Part shown: piece by piece, positions 11,991 through 24,834 of the stretch
Position numbering within the stretch: the stretch's first letter is position 1
Layout of the letters: each line of letters opens with the position of its first letter
Assembly (NCBI RefSeq): GCF_010389155.1
Contig: NC_057763.1
Coordinates: forward strand, 41,832,645-41,896,644
Direction: 5' to 3'
From: Erigeron canadensis
Taxonomy: Eukaryota; Streptophyta; Magnoliopsida; Asterales; Asteraceae
DNA length: 64,000 bases
Position numbers and translations under genes: made by a program
Notes under the pieces: generated by a model
Database searches by the model: none
The model's input: only the letters and a program-made list of their open reading frames with translations
What the model was told of the DNA's origin: nothing

Positions 11991-14577
11991 TGTGACACCC
12001 GTCACCAAAACCGCTAATTTATTGTAGTCTCTAACTTGAATTCATAATTTTTTTATTTAATTAAAATTTCTTTTTACTAGTCGATGTGTTTATATGGTAT
12101 AACAAGCGTAGAGATGTTGTGATCATTCCAATATGTGACTTATATTACTTGAATTTTTAATAACTTATGAATTTAGCCACTCTATCTTCATAAATTTAAA
12201 CGTTATAATTAATTCTATTGATATCTAAACATATAAGTATATTTACAACTAATAATAGTAATAATAATTTAACTATAGTATAAAATTATTAGCTAACATA
12301 AAAATTAATAGAGAGACTATATCATAAGTATTAAAAATAAATAAACTCCATCTTAATTAGCCTAGAAACTTCGGCAATCAAAAAGGGATTAGAATCCCAT
12401 TCTAATTCATTTTATGATAAGGATAAAGATAATTCATCAAATCCTATTTGTACATAAACACTTCATAGATTACCATTTAAATATAAAATCCAAACTAAAT
12501 ATGCATATCATAAACCTAAACTAAATTTTGCTTCAGTCTCATGTAGATGGCCGACTTAAATCTACCATCCAAAAACTTTATATTCATATTTTTTTTATTC
12601 ATCAAAGAATTAGCCAAGACATTATTCTAAAGGTTTTGGTGATATAAAATCTATAGATAATAAAAAAATTCTTATAGTATTATATTTTATATTTGTCAAG
12701 GTATCTAAGGAGTGATCATCAATCTTAGGGTAAATTACTTATAACTATATTTTTTTATTGATCTTTTGTTTATAAGTAGCCTATTTGATGAATACATATT
12801 ATGGCAAATTTACAATAATGAATTAAAGTTTTTTTGTAGGGTTAAATCAAAAGCTTGAAGTATAAATCATATTAATGTTAAAACTCTACGTATTTATTGT
12901 ATCATAATAATTAATGTAATTAAAGAAATCCAATCATGAAGGCATGGAAATCATAATAACAGATGTAAATAGGTGTTGGAAAAATTTGAAAGTTTATATA
13001 TGTATATTAGTTGTAGTAGTCTTTAAAACAGTAAGTTTGAGTTATTTCAGAATCTGGACAGATTCTGTTTGTTAACTTTGAAAGGTCGTATCTTGGTCAT
13101 GGAAGATGGTTAAGTCACGTTTTTGGTGTCTAAAATTAGTTTCAGGAAGTCTACTTTCTGGTGGAAGTGGTTTCGTGTCAAAATATGAAGTTTAAGGTTG
13201 TCAAACGAATTTTATAACAAAACTGCGCAAAGCTGAGTTTTCAGAACAGATTTAGGTCGACTTCAAACATGTCATATCTTGGTCGATTTTATGAACTGGA
13301 AGATTATTTTTTTTCAGAAACATTTTTAAGATGTTAAGATTGTACAGTAAAACTTTGGATTTTTTTGAAGCTTCGAAGGCCCTTAACTTTTATAAAACTT
13401 TTTTGCGCGCAAACAGTGAATTTATTAACTAGTCTGTAATTATCGAATTTTTAAAAATAGTTCAAGTACAAAATAAATTCTATAAAAATTCATTTAAGTA
13501 TCTAACACATAAAAGTTATTGTGGTAAAAATTTAAGGACTTGGTTAGTTCGGGTGATCCAGAATAAAAATTGATAAAGTTACCGAAAATTCCAGTGAATA
13601 TGAGTTTGGAGAATTTAATCATAAATCATCAAAACAAATACTCTATATTAAGTTATATGACTTGTAACTTAATAAAATATGACAAATCATTTCATGAATA
13701 CTTTGAGTGTAGCCATATGTGTATTTCATCAAATGCGGGTTACAATGGACGGTTATTGACCATGTCCAATAATTGTAACTTGTACATGTATATGTTGTGT
13801 AGATTCCAGTGATCTTTTGGACTTTACACAACTGCTTGCTGATTGAGGTGATTTCGTGGCCCCTTTTTATTTTATTTATTTGGGGGAAAATGATGCTCAA
13901 AACACCTTTCATTTCTTTACTAGTTGTGTCAAAACTTGTTTGTTTTCTTGGACAAATACGTGTAATTATGAAATGTGTATGCTAGCTTGTTTGTGTTGAT
14001 TCTATGATGCAATAGATGTCTGTTGATATCTATTGAAGACTATTTGAAATCTATCGACCAACTATATACTCCAGCTGGTAGTTGTTGGTATTACAGTGTG
14101 TGATTGAGTTGTTGGCAGGAGTTATGGGGATTGTGTTGTTGGATAACTATGATGGCATTGATCAGTATTTGGATTGCATACAGGCTGCTACATGTTTATA
14201 TTTACAGTATTGTCCAAACCTCATATATCATGCACAACAAACTCATTTGTATTCCTTTAAACCTACGAACTCACCAACGTTATGTTAACATTTTCGAGCA
14301 TTCATTTTCAGGTAATAACAATGCTTAAGGAGAGTGTGCTTATGGACTTTAGGAAGACCAATAAAGAGATCCTTCATGGACTCCTAGATTGCATTTGAAA
14401 CATTGAACTCTATTTGCAATTTGCTACTTCTTTTGATATTTGAGGCGTGTTGCCTAGATTTTCCGCTTGTGGAATTTACATTTATTTGAATTTCATTTAG
14501 TCTGACTCTATTATAAAGTCCATGTGCTAATATCTTTTCGTCATATCCTACGATTCCGCCTAAGGTGGGGTGTGACA
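11991..14577. mobile_element. Probable solo LTR of a Ty3/gypsy element (Tekay-like)
   Basis: The segment begins tgtgacaccc and ends gggtgtgaca, perfect inverted termini of TG...CA type, typical of large plant gypsy LTRs. The flanking five bases are gtgag on the left and gtgcg on the right, a 4/5 match consistent with an aged target duplication. No integrase, reverse transcriptase or primer-binding site is seen inside, and 2,587 bp fits Tekay-like LTRs. The ORFs within (13,570-14,614) are non-coding. Family is inferred from length and termini; strand is unresolved because the termini are symmetric. Confidence 0.6.
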
Positions 14578-14647
14578 GTGCGTATGGTTGAACTATCTCA
14601 TAGTTCTTATACATCGACGTAACTTAATATTACAAAACTTTTTTTAA

Positions 14648-14682
14648 TAAGCCCGGGTTGAACTCGGGTTAATTAGCTAGTG
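14648..14682 (+). mobile_element. Helitron-type 3' terminus
   Basis: A hairpin (cccgggtt / aactcggg, one mismatch) is followed after nine bases by CTAG and T, matching Helitron 3' ends. The matching 5' end was not identified. It may close an older Helitron into which the solo LTR landed. Confidence 0.5.
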
Positions 14683-15894
14683 ATATTATTATTATTATTC
14701 AAAAGATTTTATGTATCGAAGTCATTTAGTATGGTATACATATAATTGATTAGATTTTTTTATAACAAACAATGTAAAAGATTTTTTAAGTCTTTAGTTG
14801 TAAGTTGAATTAGCTAATGCCCATCACTTAAGTTAGGTCAGCTTGGATGTTTAAGCCGGCCCAATATTCACATGTATCAATGTAATCTCTCTTAAGAGGT
14901 TATTTTTCAAAATTGCTTTAATGTGGATTATAACATTTGATCTAAGTCGTAGATGAAGCACGGAGATAGAATACAAGTTCGGTATAGGAGTCGGCTTCGA
15001 ATTACAATTAGTCAGGATGAACAACCTTGACACTTTTAATCGTACAAATTTCCTAAGTTGCTTTATTTATTTCTCAATCTTATTGGAATCAACCTTGAGA
15101 TTGAATAAACATGTAATATAAGAGGTACAAAGTGCCAATCTGATCCTCAAACATAGGAGGTTGTCCTTTATGTTAGATGTCATCTCTTTGGTTGACGATG
15201 AAAAGGTTTGTTATTAGTTATAGGGACCAATAGCACAAAGGGAGCTATCACATATTTCTGTTTATGCAAATATCACAAGATCATTACACGTAGTTAAGAT
15301 TGGACAACATTTAAGTAAAGATGTCTATATATAACTCACTTGATGTTTCATTTAAAGTGCGCATCCATAATATTAATTATTTCAAAATATTAAACTTTGT
15401 AAAAGTAGTCAGTTCAGGTTATGACGTTATGTTATAGATAAAAAAAAAAGTTTGGTGCTCATATCTAGATAAATTAATTCAAGATCATCTTTCATATATA
15501 TATATATTATAATATAATTATACTATATAGATGGTATTTATATGAAAATTTATGATTTGAACTTCAAAGTTTGAACTATTTTCTAGTGGTATTGTAATAG
15601 TTTTTACTCTTTATAATTAATAACACTTTTATATTATATTTTTTGTATTTGTGACTCGAAAAGTCGACCAGACCTATTATGGTAATTTAGGTAGATCTTA
15701 TAATTATTGGAAGATAATTAATCAGTTAACTCAATATACTTTTGAGGAAAAACATAACTCAGTATACTAATTAAATCACTTGTGAAAATTTATTATAATC
15801 TCTTTATTCGTTTACAATAGTTCTTTATTTGTTTATTTACAGATATTTACAAATACATATATTTCATTAAAATTATGTTAAACTCATTTATTAT
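14683..15894. other. AT-rich intergenic DNA, no gene seen
   Basis: Only short chance ORFs on both strands. No recognisable protein motif, RNA gene or element terminus found. Confidence 0.5.
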
Positions 15895-16200
15895 TCCAAC
15901 TTTAGATATATTTTATTATATTAAATACACAAAGTTTAATTATATAAGGTAAAAAAAATAATGTTGTACTACTTAATAATAAATTTGGTAATGAAACCAT
16001 ATACATTGATATTAATTAAATACATAATATTTAATTATATAAATTGGAAGGACTACATTGTATTTATTTGATAATAATTCCGATAGTGATACAATATACA
16101 TCGATATTAATTAAACAAAGTTTAATTGTGTAAAGTAGAAAGACTAATCTTGTATTTACTAAATAATAAATTTGATAGTAATACCATTATTTTCGCTCTA
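15895..16200. repeat. Tandem array of about 100-bp AT-rich units (three copies)
   Basis: Three consecutive diverged units carry the text 'atattaattaaa...aaagtttaatt...aaataataaattt' starting near 15,905, 16,008 and 16,105. A single related unit sits near 17,860-17,970, which also shares 'aaaagtttgaactcatctaacg' with the sequence after the array (16,215-16,240). Dispersed plus tandem copies suggest a mobile or satellite-like origin. Confidence 0.5.
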
Positions 16201-17147
16201 AAGGTTAAACTAAAAGTTTAAACTCATCTAACGATTGTTAAAAAAATATAAATATATAAAATAGAAGGTCTAATATTATGTTCAAAGAATAATAAAATCA
16301 ATGATGACATCAGCCTTTTGATATAAAGGTTGTATCTAACCACTTATTCAATAAATTAATAAAAAAAGTTTTTTTTTGGAAAAAGCTTCAAAAATAGTAT
16401 CTTTAAATATGTATAAAAGAGAAATCTTAATTTCAAATGGAAAAAGTTTTAATTAAAGTCATTAGATGAAAAGGATGATATCATATATCTTTTTAATTTT
16501 TTTAGATTTAATTTTAATTTAATAAATTTAAACATGATCATTAACTTTGGAAAGTAATTTCTACATTTTGTAATTATAGAAAAAGTGATTATTTTAATGA
16601 TATAATTATGAAAAATAACTCTTAAATTTATATTATACTTTTTAAATCAGTTTTTTTTATTTGTATGTTTTATTCAATTATTAGTTCATATTAGATATTT
16701 ATCATATAACGTAATAATTATTGGTTATAATTATTTAGTTTTTCATCATTTGTATGTTATGATATTTAAATAAAAGATATTACCGATAAGTATACTAAAA
16801 TAATTAAAAAGATAAAAGACTATAAAAATGGCAACGTCATTATTTTCTAACATCTTTTATCTATGTTTGTTAAATTACGATATTATAAACTATCTAACAT
16901 GTCATTAAATATCTTTATTATACGAAAATTTTAGTATATATATATATATAACTTTATACCGTCACAAAAGATATAATTAACATATGTATCCTACTAATAA
17001 CTTTTGATACAAAATATTTTTTAAAATAACAGTATCATCAAATTTCAACCTGTCTTATCAATAATTAATAATTTCATTATAAGCCCTAACGACAACTCAA
17101 TAAGTTTAACTTGCATATTACACAAGAAATAATCTAGCATTATTATT
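16201..17147. other. AT-rich intergenic DNA, no gene seen
   Basis: Nothing beyond short AT-rich ORFs and (TA)n tracts such as 16,936-16,950. Confidence 0.45.
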
Positions 17148-17292
17148 TTTTTTTTGACAAGTGAATTTTACCTCAGACGCGTATGATGTGTGCTAGTCGC
17201 ACAACTAAAGGGTCCTGCACTAAGCGGATCTTAAATAGCATTTCTCATCATACCACCTCCTTAATTGGAAAGTACCGTCGAGGAGAACCAAG
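17148..17292 (-). mobile_element. SINE, truncated copy (same family as 32,937)
   Basis: A poly-T stretch then tgacaagtgaattttacctc and text ending accgtcgaggagaacc match 32,937-33,075 almost base for base. On the minus strand this is the 3' part of the SINE with its A-rich tail. The tRNA-like head present at 33,075-33,165 is missing, so the copy is truncated. Confidence 0.7.
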
Positions 17293-18526
17293 AAAACGAA
17301 AACATATGCATATTTTTATCATTATTATTATATGGTGACTCATTGATAAGGTCTTAAACTTTGGAGAAATCTACAAAAGTGTGATTCTCACTTTCTATAT
17401 TTGTGGATGTGAATTATTGAAGGGAAAAGAGAAATTTCATTTCAGGCATGCGTGTTTGAACTCTATATACTATTCAACGAGATATCATTATGGTGTTTTG
17501 ATACCAACTATTAACTCGTTGTAAAAAAAAAAAACGGGATGGCCATGGTCTTAGAAGTCTTATCAAAAACTATATTTGTGTAAAATTGGTTTAGTTATTC
17601 GGAATGGAAACAAAAGTTGCTAATTAAGAACACATTACTTCATGAATATGCAACCAATCATGTTTGTGTGACTAGCGCAATTTTATTTTATATTGAAACA
17701 AACAAAAGTTACGTTTTCTTCTTTGTAGGGAAGCCAATATAATTTGTTCAATTTACATATTAGATTTTTAATCAAAACTTCCGTAAATAAGCAATGTGAA
17801 TTTAAGAAATTTTATAATATAAATTTATTAAATATTCTTAGATCTATTGATATATTTGACTAATTTAATAAAGTATAAGGACTAATATTGTGTTTTTTGA
17901 AAGTAAATTTAGAAACAACATCATTATCTTAATCTAAGGGCTGTGATTAAAAGTTTGAACTCATCTAACGGTCTTTGTTTTTTCATAAAGAAATTTAGCA
18001 CCTTGTTATATATATATTGGTAGATGATACTGATAATAGTCGGTCATGTTCTAAACTTGACAAGCGATATTTTAGATAAATTGTGAATGGGTTAAAAAAC
18101 CAGAAACAAAAATGACGACAACAACAACAACAACAACGTGTTATGACGCACGTATCATTAAGACTAGCTTGCATTTTGGAGGTGTAATGGGGAGGGTTTG
18201 ATAAAGGTCACATGGATACCAATAATATGATCTAATACACTTCCTAAATAACCTCCATTTTACATTTTCCCATAAGTCTTTGGTTAATATTTAACTTTTT
18301 TTTTTTTGACTTTATTAGCTAAATTTAAATCTTCTATATTTTTTTTAGTTTTAAAGATGGTTTAATTTCTTTTTTTTTTCCCCCAAATAAGTTACATCGT
18401 ATTAATTTTGTTCATATTAATTAATGGTTTATCTAATAATATTAGAGGTTGTGTTAGACTGTTAGAAACTATTTTGAAGAGAGACTTGTTTAAAGTCCTC
18501 GACTCCTTGTGATTATGTTTTACATC
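17293..18526. other. Intergenic; contains a CAA/AAC microsatellite
   Basis: No gene seen. 18,118-18,137 is a short (ACA)n microsatellite. 17,860-17,970 is a solitary relative of the 15.9-kb tandem array. Confidence 0.45.
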
Positions 18527-18529
18527 TAA

Positions 18530-18842
18530 GACCATCCACAACAAGGATGTCCATAAGAAATTTGTGGTGACATAGAGGGTGTTTGTAGGAAGACTATTGA
18601 TATGGGTGGTGACATGGAGGATGTCCATCCATAGTTGTTTGTAGAGAAAGATTGTGAAGGATGAAAAGAGATAAAGGTAAAAGACAAAAGTTACTTTAGA
18701 ATTTATATGGTTGTTTGTAAGAAGAATGAGTATATTATTATTGTGGGTACAAAGTGTTTGTGGGAAGGATGGATGAAAAGCTGACGTAGCATGTTAATTA
18801 GGATGTTTGTTAAAAGGATATCTTAAACTGATGCGGATAGTC
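18530..18842. mobile_element. PIF/Harbinger-type (Tourist-like) MITE with TAA target duplication
   Basis: 313-bp element starting gaccatccacaac and ending gcggatagtc, imperfect inverted ends flanked by TAA at 18,527-18,529 and 18,843-18,845. TWA target duplications are the PIF/Harbinger signature. Its interior (ggatgtccat, gtttgt repeats) recurs at 46,370-46,485, which ends gcggatggtc|taa, so a second, left-truncated copy exists there. Confidence 0.7.
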
Positions 18843-18845
18843 TAA

Positions 18846-19904
18846 TGTCAAACCAAGCTAGAAACTACTTTACGAGTTATTTGGTTAAAATCTTGTAAAA
18901 ATCATTATGGGTGTGAATGGGTTAAACCTACCAAGACTCCAACTCTCCAAGAGTGATAGGCTTTGACTTTTGAGCATGTACAAAGGGATGATTTGATTTC
19001 CATTTTACCAAAACAAATCTATTAACCAAATTATGTAAATAGCAATCAAACAAAATTTTCTCATTTTCATGCTTGTCAACCAAACACCCTGTACTAATGA
19101 TCGAGAGGATCTTTTGTATGGTTATAAATCTTATGCAATTAGATTGTTAGAATAAAATAAACTAAGATTGTCTCAAATCCCGTTAACAATGATCCAGATG
19201 ATTTTAGATTTGTTTTTTCATCCCCTTCATATATTAATTAGTATATTAATTAGTATTTGTATTTCAATATTCAAGTGAGCAGTTGGGCTTAATAAACCAC
19301 CACCACATATCAAGAGAGCCCAGTGAATTGTTATTTCACAAATAAGATGGGCTAGTAGAAGAAAAAAGAAAAGTTGCAGTTTGACTAATATACTACAAAA
19401 ATGACATAATTACTCTCCAAAGCTCATATATGATACTTGATTTTATCTTGAAAGAATAGTTTAGTCTTATGATAGATGTAGTACAGTAGTACCATCGATA
19501 TTGGTCGTAGTTTCGTTTATCATCATCATAATTTTATTTGTCCCAGACTTTGTCTTGATCATCTTTTCTATATAAGTTTATTAAGTTGTGCTTACAAAAA
19601 TTGTATATGAAGTTCTGAACTATGAACTAATTGTAACATTTTTTTGATAGGTGACATAACTTTTGTTGACATCTTGTTAAACTGGGCGACAAACAATAAT
19701 TCTTTTGTCTATTGATTTAATCATGCGCTTTTTTGCCATCATCAACTTAGAAAAACTGTGGACTTTATACACTCGCATAATGCTTGGAAGATAAACAAGT
19801 AAAGTATACGTTTATAACTGAACATCCTCTTTGTCCTCTTGTCATTATTGCCGTTGTTAATTAATGTAATTATTTTATACATGATGATACATATGATAGT
19901 AGAA
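18846..19904. other. Intergenic, no gene seen
   Basis: AT-rich sequence without recognisable coding or element structure. The ORF at 19,742-19,957 (minus) has no family resemblance. Confidence 0.45.
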
Positions 19905-20213
19905 GGGTACCAGCGCAAATGCGCAATAGGTGACAATGGTGACGACGACAGTGACAATTGATGGTGACAGCGTCAAGTAATATAGGTTGACATAAATGTA
20001 ATTGATGTAAAGATAATAATGAAACATTGTAAAAGATAAAAATTTAAAATGTAAATTAGTTCATTAAAGGCGATTGGATAAATTTTTATAACTCTTTCCA
20101 AAAAAGGGGTCATTAAAGGTCAAAATGGTCATTTCACATGTCTTTTTTTATACCTATTTTCAAAAGTGGGGAGCTTAGAATTTTTATATAATAGCATAGA
20201 AGTATAGATGATA
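19905..20213. repeat. Dispersed GC-headed repeat, copy 2
   Basis: Begins gggtaccagcgcaaatgcgc, continues through a gtgacaatggtgacgacgac block and ends tttttatataatagcatagaagtatagatg. Head and tail match the element at the left edge of the window; the middle is diverged. Confidence 0.5.
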
Positions 20214-20223
20214 TCATTTCATA

Positions 20224-20885
20224 TGGGTGAGCAAAAACCGAACTGAAAAACCAAAAACCAAACTGATCGGTTTGGGTTTCGGTTTCGGTTTCGTATACAA
20301 AAACCGATAGTTAAACCGAACCAAACTAAAACCATATTTATTTCAATATATCTTATATTTATAATGTTGTGAACAATGGTTGCCAATATATAGTCTTGAG
20401 TAGATTGCATATATGTAACATAAATCAAGATATTCAAATGCACATACATTTTGTGTAATGCTACCTTGAATAACCCTCCTGGAAGTGCTCGACAAGCATA
20501 ATTAAATAACTTAGGAATGGTATTGTAATTGGTTTTATGATACGAAGTAAATAATGTTACCAAGTTTGACACACTGTAATTGAAAAACCTCGAAATAAAG
20601 CCACATGTTACTTTATCCTTGTGAAAGGAATGATCTGCTATTACATACAAATATATTTCCTTTAAGAAGATTTGTGATAAAATAATTAGGCATCTTTTAA
20701 CACAACTATAGCACAAAAGGAAAAAAATAAAAACCAAAGCAAACCAAAAGCTGACTCAAACTGAACTAGAAAACCAACAAACGGAACCAAACCAAAACCG
20801 AATCCAACAGTTTCTGGTTTTTAAAAACCGAATGTTTCGGTTCAAGTTTCGGTTTTAGGTCAAAACCGACTCAAGCTCACCCCTA
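20224..20885. mobile_element. hAT-like MITE with AACCGAAAC-rich inverted ends
   Basis: The left end is gggtgagcaaaaaccgaact and the right end aaaccgactcaagctcaccc, inverted around GGGTGAGC. Sub-terminal regions on both sides carry many copies of ggtttcggtttcgg or its complement, typical of plant hAT MITEs. About 660 bp. Nearby tttcatat (20,216) and tttcgtat (20,890) might be an old 8-bp target duplication, but the right boundary is then offset. The 172-codon minus ORF inside is not a gene. Confidence 0.6.
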
Positions 20886-20889
20886 ATTG

Positions 20890-22694
20890 TTTCGTATATA
20901 ATTATCAGGTTAACTTTGTAAATTAGAGCATAAGTTCTATCTACGAATCTGGGTTATTTTATTTGAAATAGAATGTCAACACCAATCTTTGATACTCGTT
21001 TACATAGCAGTAAATAGAAAATGAAATTCTTATTTAGAAAAAAAACTATTTATCGGTACAGATTGAAAGGATATCAAAAATAATATATTATGTCAACGCA
21101 AAACAACTCTAATTAATCCAAGGCAACACAACAGCCTTCCTTGTATGGAAATCGATAATTTTAACATATCATTCGCATAAATAAGATACTTTTCATTACA
21201 AGATGTCCAATCACTATGCATATCATAAATTCATACATCACAAAATAAAAATAAAAATAAGAAAAAGAAACACATTAATCTATCCTCTACATGTAAACCA
21301 TCTAAAAAGGAAAAACATCTTTGGGTTTGCATCAAATTGCTTCTATATAAACTTTTGGTCCTCACACTTCATGCTTTTCCGAATCATGCCATCAATTTCT
21401 ATGTCATATATACCTTTTTTGCTTTTCTTCTTATTTGGTATACAAAGTAAGATATTACTAGTAAAAGTATATTTGACTTAGAAGCTAATGACTTGATTCG
21501 GAAAAAAATGAAGTTTGAGGACCAAAAAGTCTATAAAGAAACAATCTTATGCAAGTCGAAGATATTCTTCCTCTTAAGCTAAGAGAAATATCACATTAGT
21601 TAAAGTGTACATTTATATAGGAATCATAATAGCTACCTTGTACCTCTAAAACCAAGAAAGCTGGAAAAAGAAAGAGATAGGCAAAAAGTAGATACTAGAT
21701 CCCCCGAACATTTTAATTGTCCTATTTTGACTGATAAAGTCTTTTTTTCCGACTTTGACCGTAATTATTCTTGTTTGTGATATATATTAAAGAATAAACG
21801 AGAGCCAACTTTTCGATAACATTCTTTTACAGTTGTACCTATCAAGAGATAAGTGTTTCATATGTCAACTAAAGGTTAGAGAATACAAAAGGCGAATAAC
21901 CACATAAGAAAATTTAAAGATCGACTAATGTAAATGCATAATGCATAAAGAAGGTAGTTATATAGAGTAATTGGGGTTGGATTGAAGATCATGAAAAGAA
22001 TAAATCAACACGGAAAAAAAGAAGAATTTTGCCATTATGGTTTGAGAAACGTGAATACTTTCACATGCTTTTACGCCCTTATAGAATGATTAAACAATGG
22101 AAAGTATTTGAATTTTGAGCATGTGCTAAAAAATGTGACCCTATTCACATGATTTACACACTTCTAAATGTAACAATACTTTAATTTGATATTAAAGTAC
22201 ACAACAAGTGAACAAACATACACCTCCATATATCTCCTATTTCACACACACTATATTACAACAAATTGTGAAGTTGATAAACAATAACACTAAAGCATAA
22301 ACTTATCTTGACATTTACAATAGTTAACATAACAAAATAAAAGAAATTCAAATAATACCGTATATATCACATATTAATGGTAAGACTAGTATTTTTCATT
22401 TATCAAATACTAATTATTATATTGATAATTATAATCATATACATATCAACCCTATTTCAACCTTAAGTTTGTACGGGATTTAATTTTAATATGAGATATG
22501 TTTTTGTTATTAATTTTTTTTAATAATTTTGTGTCTATAAAGTGTTTATTTAATTTAATATATTAATTGTAAAAAAAAAATGAAAATGACACATAAGATG
22601 AAGTCTTAGGTGTCAAAGTTTTAACATAAGTTTAGTTTTGAATAGGTCTTTAGAAGAATAAGATTCTTACTCTTTTAATATATATATATATATA
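20890..22694. other. Intergenic, no gene seen
   Basis: AT-rich with scattered ORFs (for example 21,203-21,481 plus) that show no family resemblance. An (AT)n microsatellite at 22,679-22,700 abuts the next Helitron. Confidence 0.45.
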
Positions 22695-23440
22695 TATATA
22701 ATTATTAAAACAGTAGTTAACCTAGCCTTTTAAAGGCCTCTTCAAATTTAAAGCTATTTTTAAAATTTGTCACATAGGTTTTTATCCTATGTGACATCTT
22801 ATAATTTTTGACAATATTTATCTCTGTTTTATATATGTCTTTTACAAAATTCAAAAGCAAAGAAAAAAAAAACCATATAAACTTAAAATATACTTTTAAA
22901 ACTAGAAAATATTTAACTTTTAAAATAGTTATATTATATCCTACGTATTATAAACTCTAACCATATATCACATTTATCATTTCATATATTAATTTAGTTT
23001 TTTTATTATTTTTTTCTTGGTGACCATGTAAAAACAATTTTTTTAATTTAATATAAGGTTTTTTTAAAAATTTTTTATAAACATGGAGGACTTTTCTCTT
23101 TAATTTTTATATATGTTCTTATTATTATGATTAATGTTCATCAAGTTAGTTGGTAAAAACCTCCATAATGCCCAATGAACATTTTGAAAATATTCAATTG
23201 TAAACATCATTTTTTTTTTCATATTTATCTTTAATAACATTTTGATAGTGATATATTATACCTATATTTAACATTGTTTTATTTATATTCACATGCTTAT
23301 GAATTTAATAAGAACAATCACATTGAACTAATTAAACAAAATATTTGATATTGTGTATGTCTACGTCAAAATATTTAAATCAACACTAATTGAACAGTAA
23401 CTTATAATGATACGCGCATCGCGCGGGGTAAAAGACCTAG
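22695..23440 (+). mobile_element. Non-autonomous Helitron, family H1 copy 1
   Basis: Near-identical along its length to 44,034-44,807: both run from ataattattaaaacag/aatagttaacc to a 3' hairpin (cgcgc-atc-gcgcg at 23,413-23,425), then ggggtaaaagac and CTAG with T after it. The 5' TC of this copy is blurred by the adjacent (AT)n tract. No Rep or helicase coding; about 750 bp, so mobilised in trans. Confidence 0.75.
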
Positions 23441-23544
23441 TATATATATATATATAAGTTTTTGTCATTTTATTGATAAGTTTTGTTCATGATCTACATA
23501 GTTTTTAAATTATGATATAATTATAAAATAATGAAATCCGCTTC

Positions 23545-24375
23545 ATATTCATCATTATAAAGTCAACATAAAGTGATAAACTAACCTTTTGACGCAGCGA
23601 GAATAAAGGATAAATAATTGGACTTGTTGATTATAAGAATACTCAGGAACAACTCTTCTAACTATTGTTGATTCAAAAAAGAATACCGATAATTAGGCAA
23701 TTTCACACACACTAACACACACTTGTGTATAGAGAGGAAAAAAAATAACTCTCATCAAAAAAACTGTTTACTAACAAGACTTACATCATAATTTATAGAT
23801 GGATAAATGACAATAAAACTGAAATAATTAATAACCTAACTTAAATACATATGAAAGCCAAAGAATCATAGCTAATGAAAATATTAGGAAAAGTAGTTCC
23901 ACATCACCTTTTAATGGGTTATAGTAGTCGTAAGTCATAACCCATACAAGTGGTTCCCTTCGTCCTATGCACCACTACAGGTAGCTTTATTTGGAGCATA
24001 GAGTATCAATAAAGAGAAGAGAAAAAATGGGCCGGTTGAGACATGTAATAATAAAGTTTAAAGTCAGGTCGTGTTTAATTACTTTGTTTATTTTATAATA
24101 AAATAGATAACGAAACGGTGATTACAAACACTTATTTAAAAAAAAACTATATTTCTGGTTAGCACTTTGACACTACCTTGATCAACTAATGATTGAAATG
24201 AACCGTAACCAAAATAAGCCCATTCGACATGCATATGCATATATAAAACAACAAGGCCATAAGTTAGATGCAAAGTAAGCTTCAATTAACCTCAACTAGT
24301 TGTTCGACTGCAAGTTGGTGGAAAGAGTGACACTACATCCCAAGTTAGCGCTTTGCGAAGCCCCGTTGAATAAAC
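23545..24375 (-). pseudogene. Cystatin-like family remnant (copy A), 3' part only
   Basis: The sequence matches the 3' part of the copy at 28.3-28.85 kb in the same orientation: a broken C-terminal exon near 23,935-23,990 (complement of the ...ACCACTTG..GGTTACGACTACTATAACCC text), the following intron with the same 'agacatgtaataataaagttt' words, and the alternative terminal exon region near 24,300-24,372. About 320 bp (23,590-23,907) is inserted between duplicated ccttt text. No upstream exons follow; SINE sequence starts at about 24,385. The C-terminal frame is shifted by an extra copy of 'gttatgac', so this is a dead fragment. Confidence 0.7.
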
Positions 24376-24384
24376 AAGATATTA

Positions 24385-24560
24385 AAGTAAAATAACTTAT
24401 AATGCGTTCTTCTACGGGTATTGGGTCCTAATCACGTATTTGACGGTGTACGAGGGAGGTAGAGATGTAGACAAGTTTACCGCTACCAAAGGTAAAAAGG
24501 TTGCTTCCAAGTTTTACAAAAAAAGACCTCAAACCTAGCTGGACATAAAAAGCAAACCTA
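24385..24560 (-). mobile_element. SINE, old degraded copy
   Basis: Text such as acgggtattgggtcctaatc, gacggtgtacgagggaggt and ctaccaaaggtaaaaaggtt matches the copy just downstream and the one at 50.4 kb, with many substitutions and loss of the tRNA-like head. Confidence 0.55.
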
Positions 24561-24583
24561 GTATAGTGAGTAAATTTATTTAC

Positions 24584-24834
24584 CAAATGAATATAAAAGT
24601 AAAGTAACTCCCAATGTCGTCTTTCACGGGTTTTGGGTCCCAATACCGTCTTCGACGGTGTATGGGGGAGGTTGAATGTAGACAGCTTTACCCATACCAT
24701 AGAGAGACTGCTTCTAGGTTCTACCATAGGTAGAAAAGGACCTCCAGCCTTGCTGGGCATGAGGATCGAACCCATGACCTCTGTTTTCAGAGGCATGAGC
24801 TCCAATCACTGATCCAACCCAGTTGGTTATTTTC
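24584..24834 (-). mobile_element. tRNA-derived SINE, fuller copy
   Basis: On the minus strand it starts with an A-box-like ggttggatcagtgattggag and a B-box-like gttcgatcctc, followed by the ctggaagcagtctctctatg body and a tail cggtattgggacccaaaac. Closely related to 50,363-50,592. The 125-codon minus ORF here is part of the SINE, not a gene. Confidence 0.7.

Noticed and set aside
13570..14614. Cluster of overlapping ORFs on both strands
   Set aside because: They lie inside the probable solo LTR, overlap each other in several frames and have no gag-pol motif.
20219..20737. 172-codon minus-strand ORF
   Set aside because: It spans a MITE; its end is the translated AACCGAAAC repeat (RNRNRNPNRS), so it is not a gene.
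24428..24805. 125-codon minus-strand ORF
   Set aside because: It is the translation of two SINE copies.
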